From Paulinella micropora (Eukaryota; Cercozoa; Imbricatea; Euglyphida): 22,026 nucleotides of DNA. The stretch covers positions 323,329 through 345,354 of the forward strand of contig BJOX01000025.1 in the NCBI GenBank assembly GCA_009731375.1, in the 5' to 3' direction. Position 1 is the stretch's first letter, and the number at the start of each line of letters is the position of its first letter. The notes beneath the pieces are model-generated. The model was not told the DNA's origin. It saw nothing but the letters and a program-made list of their open reading frames with translations, and made no database searches. Both the position numbers and the translations under genes were made by a program. Below, piece after piece: positions 18,505 to 22,026 of this stretch.

Positions 18505-18640
18505 CATAATAGCTCATTAGAAAGGCCTTGATGAGAGAGGTTTTCGATTCAGCCCCTTCACAAACAATATCGGCGACTACAATCGGCCGAGAACGAAGCG
18601 TCTGAGGTCCCTGGTAATTGTAGTGAAAAACTCAGCCTTT
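18505..18640 (+). mobile_element. tRNA-like SINE family 2, diverged copy
   Basis: Within intron 1. It has an A-box-like TAGCTCATTAGAAAGG and a B-box-like GTTTTCGATTCAG about 30 bases apart, then GGCCGAGAACGAAGCGT and AATTGTAGT, all aligning with 19079-19248 and 21067-21238. Confidence 0.4.
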
Positions 18641-18660
18641 ATGATGGTGTGTGATTTTAG

Positions 18661-18729
18661 CGCTCGGCACGCGTCCGTTCGTGGAGGATGGCCTGGCATC
18701 CATCTTTACCCTGGAAAACCCGAGGCAAG
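18661..18729 (+). CDS. Secreted 150-residue protein, exon 2 of 3
   Basis: A 69-nt exon has two bases + 22 codons + one base. The acceptor is GTGTGATTTTAG and the donor is CAAG/GTCATA. It reads LGTRPFVEDGLASIFTLENP and RQ, a balanced, non-repetitive composition. It joins exon 1 through an Ala codon (G+CG) and exon 3 through a Gly codon (G+GT). Intron 2 is only 56 bases and contains a short CATA run. Confidence 0.55.
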
Positions 18730-18785
18730 GTCATATATACATACATACAGGCATATATGCATATGCTCGGAAGGTCATTAGACAG

Positions 18786-19069
18786 GTCTTGAGAAGTTCT
18801 TTCTAACGAGCCAAAGACGCTGGCTTCGGACACAAGCACCTATGGCAAAGCGTAAACCAAAAGATGCCGGCAAGCTGAAACGCATCATGGCATCGCGCGG
18901 ACTGAGTGGCAAGATAGACGAGATCAAGGAGACATTACTGGACATGGTAGTCAGAGTCAAGAGCTTCCTGGAACCCGTGGACAAGGTCCTTGAGAAGTAC
19001 GTATACCGCCTGGTCCCACTTCAAGAGGACAATGAGAAGTTCCTAGTTACTAAGTGCAATGAGCAATGA
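18786..19069 (+). CDS. Secreted 150-residue protein, exon 3 of 3
   Basis: A 284-nt terminal exon after CATTAGACAG encodes 93 residues and a TGA stop. It begins LEKFFLTSQRRWLRTQAP, continues with a very basic MAKRKPKDAGKLKR stretch, then an amphipathic, probably helical region (KIDEIKETLLDMVVRVKSFL, KVLEKYVYRL) and ends KFLVTKCNEQ. If exon 3 stood alone, ATG at 18842 would give a 75-residue protein, but the splice fit argues for the longer form. A SINE begins about ten bases after the stop and would form the 3' untranslated region. I do not recognise a family. Confidence 0.6.
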
Positions 19070-19078
19070 CTTTAAGCG

Positions 19079-19248
19079 CTTCGTTCTCAGTCAATACTGG
19101 TGTCCAGAGTCTGTAACTTAGCTCACTAGTAAGCTCCTGACGAGAGCTTTCAAACGAGCCACTGCACAAGCGACAGCAACCAGCATAGGCTGAGATCGAA
19201 GCACTTGAAATCATTGCTCATTGTAGTTAAGAACTAGGAACTTCTCAT
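19079..19248 (+). mobile_element. tRNA-like SINE family 2, copy just after a stop codon
   Basis: About 170 bp, nearly identical to 21067-21238 (a handful of differences). It has an A-box-like TAGCTCACTAGTAAG and a B-box-like CTTTCAAACGAG. No flanking direct repeat was found here. A related tail (GGCCGAGCACGAAGCGT) follows at 19255. Confidence 0.5.
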
Positions 19249-19377
19249 GAGAACTGGCCGAGCACGAAGCGTGTTCAAAAGTCGATGGCCATGTTGTAGT
19301 TTAATCGCTAGGAACGAATCGGGGAGGGTTTCACACGAATAGCAGACATATGTATTTATCTAGGTAATTTTTACCCC

Positions 19378-19860
<483 letters not shown>

Positions 19861-19865
19861 AGATA

Positions 19866-19923
19866 GCTACCCAGGCAATTCTCACCTATGTGTGTGCTTT
19901 TGTGTGTTTGCTTGTGGATGGAC

Positions 19924-19974
<51 letters not shown>

Positions 19975-20483
19975 TTACAACTTTGATGATTACCTACGTG
20001 TGTGCCTTTGTGTAGTTCCTGTGTGGACGGGGCTGATGAGTTACACGTCCTCCTCCTCCTCCTCCTCCTCCTCCTCCTCCTCCTCCTCTCTCTCTCTCTC
20101 TCTCTCACTCTCTCTCTCTCTCTCTCTCTCGCCCTCCCTCCCCTCCTCCNNNNNNNNNNNNNNNNNNNNNNNNNNNNNNNNNNNNNNNNNNNNNNNNNNN
20201 NNNNNNNNNNNNNNNNNNNNNNNNNNNNNNNNNNNNNNNNNNNNNNNNNNNNNNNNNNNNNNNNNNNNNNNNNNNNNNNNNNNNNNNNNNNNNNNNNNNN
20301 NNNNNNNNNNNNNNNNNNNNNNNNNNNNNNNNNNNNNNNNNNNNNNNNNNNNNNNNNNNNNNNNNNNNNNNNNNNNNNNNNNNNNNNNNNNNNNNNNNNN
20401 NNNNNNNNNNNNNNNNNNNNNNNNNNNNNNNNNNNNNNNNNNNNNNNNNNNNNNNNNNNNNNNNNNNNNNNNNNNNNNNNNNN

Positions 20484-20547
<64 letters not shown>

Positions 20548-20627
20548 TCTCTCTCTCTCTCGCTCTCTCTTACTTTGGTGATTACTCATGAGTGGCTTTG
20601 TATGTTTGCTTGTAGGCAGGCCGAGTA
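19866..20627. repeat. Repeated spacer motif, GA/TCC/TC arrays, gap and poly-C
   Basis: A spacer motif resembling TTACCTANGTGTGTGCTTTG, followed in some copies by TTTGCTTGTGG, occurs at about 19880, 19990, 20585 and 21265. Each copy precedes a simple array: (GA)n 19926-19970, (TCC)n and (TC)n 20048-20140. A 334-base gap (20150-20483) ends in 62 C. No gene was found. Confidence 0.7.
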
Positions 20628-20666
20628 TGTACAACGTGGCAAAGATAGATAGATAGATAGACAGAC

Positions 20667-20716
<50 letters not shown>

Positions 20717-20729
20717 CTAGCTAGCTAGC

Positions 20730-20804
<75 letters not shown>

Positions 20805-20852
20805 CTAGATAGCTAGATAGATAGATCGTGGCGAAGCGAGGAAACGCGGTGG
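20628..20852 (+). pseudogene. Two 5'-half fragments of the SpoU exon, split by (GATA)n
   Basis: 20628-20644 (MYNVAK) and 20827-20852 (VAKRGNAV) match the start of the exon at 21510 (IIYNVAKRGNVG). The GATA/GCTA array between them is bounded by CGTGGCAAAG (20635) and CGTGGCGAAG (20827), an imperfect direct repeat of exon sequence. Neither has the exon's end. Both are upstream of the full exon. Confidence 0.55.
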
Positions 20853-20859
20853 AGTTTAT

Positions 20860-21039
20860 TGTAATTACCTAAGCAATAACCTAATATTATGTCTGTAAAA
20901 TTTTCAAGCAAACACTTTGTTATAAACTATCGACAACAAGCTTGGAGAACGCGGCCTTGCCTTGGAAAGAAAAAGCGAGTAGCGAACGGTTGAGAATAGA
21001 TGCAAGTTGAAATTTTTTCGAGATGATGATGTCGTAGAC
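20860..21039. other. Unique spacer
   Basis: It holds AATTACCTAAGCAATAACC, related to the AATTACCTAGGTAATT palindrome of the 3.9-kb foldback. No gene or exon is supported. Confidence 0.4.
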
Positions 21040-21066
21040 ATTTAAGCTGTATTGGGCCGTGTATCA

Positions 21067-21238
21067 ATGCTTCGTTCTCAGTCAATACTTGTGTCCAGAG
21101 TCTGTAACTTAGCTCACTAGTAAGCTCTTGGCGAGAGCTTTCGAACGAGCCACTGCACAAGCGACAGCAACCAGCATAGGCTGAGATCGAAGCACTTGAA
21201 ATCATTGCTAATTGTAGTTAAGAACTAGGAACTTCTCA
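21067..21238 (+). mobile_element. tRNA-like SINE family 2, copy with 27-bp flanking direct repeat
   Basis: Nearly identical to 19079-19248. It is flanked by 27-bp direct repeats at 21040-21066 and 21238-21264 (ATTTAAGCTGTRTTGGGCC..., one mismatch), which look like a target-site duplication. TAGCTCACTAGTAAG and CTTTCGAACGAG are the candidate A and B boxes. Confidence 0.6.
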
Positions 21239-21334
21239 TTTAAGCTGTGTTGGGCCGTGTATCATGTTTGCTTGTGGGTAGGCTTTTGGGTCAGTTGATT
21301 GTCCTTACCTAAGGCAATTTACCTAGGTGTGCTC

Positions 21335-21507
21335 TTGTGTGTGTGTGTGTGTGTGTGTTTCTCATACATACATACATACATAAATATATACATACATACA
21401 TACATACATACATACATACATACATACACATACATACATACATACAGACATACAGACATACATACATACATACATACTGTTTCTCATACAGACACACACA
21501 CACATAT
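21335..21507. repeat. (TG)n, (CATA)n and (CA)n arrays
   Basis: TG 21337-21358, CATA with CAGA variants 21365-21477, and CA 21493-21503 directly before the SpoU exon acceptor. Confidence 0.95.
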
Positions 21508-21509
21508 AG

Positions 21510-21597
21510 GCTCATTATTTATAACGTGGCGAAGCGAGGCAACGTGGGTCAGCTGATTCGCTCTGCTGTGGCGTTTGGCGTAACCAAAGTCTACATT
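21510..21597 (+). CDS. Exon of a SpoU/TrmH-family RNA 2'-O-methyltransferase
   Basis: An 88-nt exon has one base plus 29 codons. The acceptor is CACACACATATAG and the donor is ATT/GTATGG. It encodes LIIYNVAKRGNVGQLIRSA, then VAFGVTKVYI. This matches the conserved opening of the SPOUT (SpoU/TrmH) catalytic domain, N-x4-N-x-G-x2-IR-x-A-x-AFGV-x2-V-x-[IL]. The Arg of that block is the family's catalytic arginine and is present. These enzymes methylate the 2'-hydroxyl of tRNA or rRNA ribose using S-adenosylmethionine bound in a C-terminal knot, which would be encoded downstream of the window. Only this exon is visible. Partial copies lie on both sides. The exact substrate cannot be told. Confidence 0.75.
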
Positions 21598-21601
21598 GTA
21601 T

Positions 21602-21640
<39 letters not shown>

Positions 21641-21641
21641 T

Positions 21642-21688
21642 ATTCGCTCCGCAGTGGCGTTTGGCGTCACCAAAGTCTACATTGTATG

Positions 21689-21732
<44 letters not shown>

Positions 21733-21769
21733 CGCTCCGCTGTGGCGTTTGGCGTAACCAAAGTGTACA

Positions 21770-21844
<75 letters not shown>

Positions 21845-21881
21845 CGCTCCGCTGTGGCGTTTGGCGTGACCAGAGTGTACA

Positions 21882-21936
<55 letters not shown>

Positions 21937-21975
21937 CGCTTCGCAGTGGCGTTTGGAGTAACCAGAGTGTAAATT
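21642..21975 (+). pseudogene. Four 3'-half copies of the SpoU exon in (GA)n
   Basis: 21642-21683, 21730-21771, 21842-21883 and 21934-21975 each repeat exactly the last 14 codons (IRSAVAFGVTKVYI) plus GTATGG, separated by GA arrays. The first two encode the same peptide; the third has K to R; the fourth has S to F, K to R and TAC to TAA (stop). Spacings of 86, 88, 112 and 92 bases are not multiples of three. None has a pyrimidine-rich acceptor on the plus strand. Confidence 0.7.
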
Positions 21976-21993
21976 GTATGGCGAGAGAGAGAG

Positions 21994-22026
<33 letters not shown>

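Noticed and set aside
19079-19248. Possible hammerhead ribozyme (CTGACGA core at about 19137-19143)
   Set aside because: The GAAA box and cleavage-site stem are missing, the core is not kept in the other copies (CTTGGCGA), and tRNA-like boxes explain the conservation better.
20002-20652. Frames of about 200 residues across the 334-base gap
   Set aside because: Made mainly of N, poly-C and TC/TCC array translation.

Overview
The window looks like eukaryotic nuclear DNA, most likely from a protist or alga; the lineage is not determinable by eye. The reasons are GT-AG introns, short exons whose phases fit together, SINE-like repeats, no bacterial-style gene packing, and simple-sequence arrays (GATA, CATA/TATG, GA, ATG, ACTT, ATGTT, TAG) over well over half of the sequence. 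Scaffold gaps lie at 713-722, 2230-2239, 9770-9779, 16367-16523, 16616-16794, 17746-17829 and 20150-20483, several of them beside poly-C or poly-G. Nearly all long open frames are translated microsatellites, not genes.

Left half (about 0.8-9.6 kb, perhaps to 13.5 kb), minus strand: exons of one large cysteine-rich, probably extracellular protein. Read on the minus strand, the exons form a four-part module: A (W-x-C ... CDCGCG-x2-DPDC), B (C-x-DQTWNP ... TC), C (CRL-x-SA-x-C-x2-LPP) and D (W-x-CIPDV ... LNDCDCNC ... DPDC). The order A-B-C-D occurs twice (8303-5018, then 4436-1112), and a third A starts at 859. Splice phases match at nearly every join. Further minus-strand exons lie at 13272-13486, 12533-12597 and 12040-12123, and these three are also phase compatible; whether they belong to the same gene is open.

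Right half, plus strand: a two-exon fragment with a hydrophobic segment (14276-15339); a complete-looking three-exon gene for a 150-residue protein with a signal-peptide-like start (18229-19069); and one exon of a SpoU/TrmH-family RNA 2'-O-methyltransferase (21510-21597). Between these are a two-copy 493-bp tandem repeat, tRNA-derived SINEs, hairpin-forming repeats and a foldback.

The most unusual feature is the relation between exons and arrays. At many exons, in at least three genes on both strands, a complete exon sits beside partial copies of itself separated by microsatellite. Partial copies upstream are always 5' halves, and those downstream are always 3' halves. That is the signature of repeated local tandem duplication with one breakpoint inside the exon, and it leaves one spliceable copy. 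Many minus-strand exons also run straight into (GTAT)n, a unit that is itself a splice-donor consensus.
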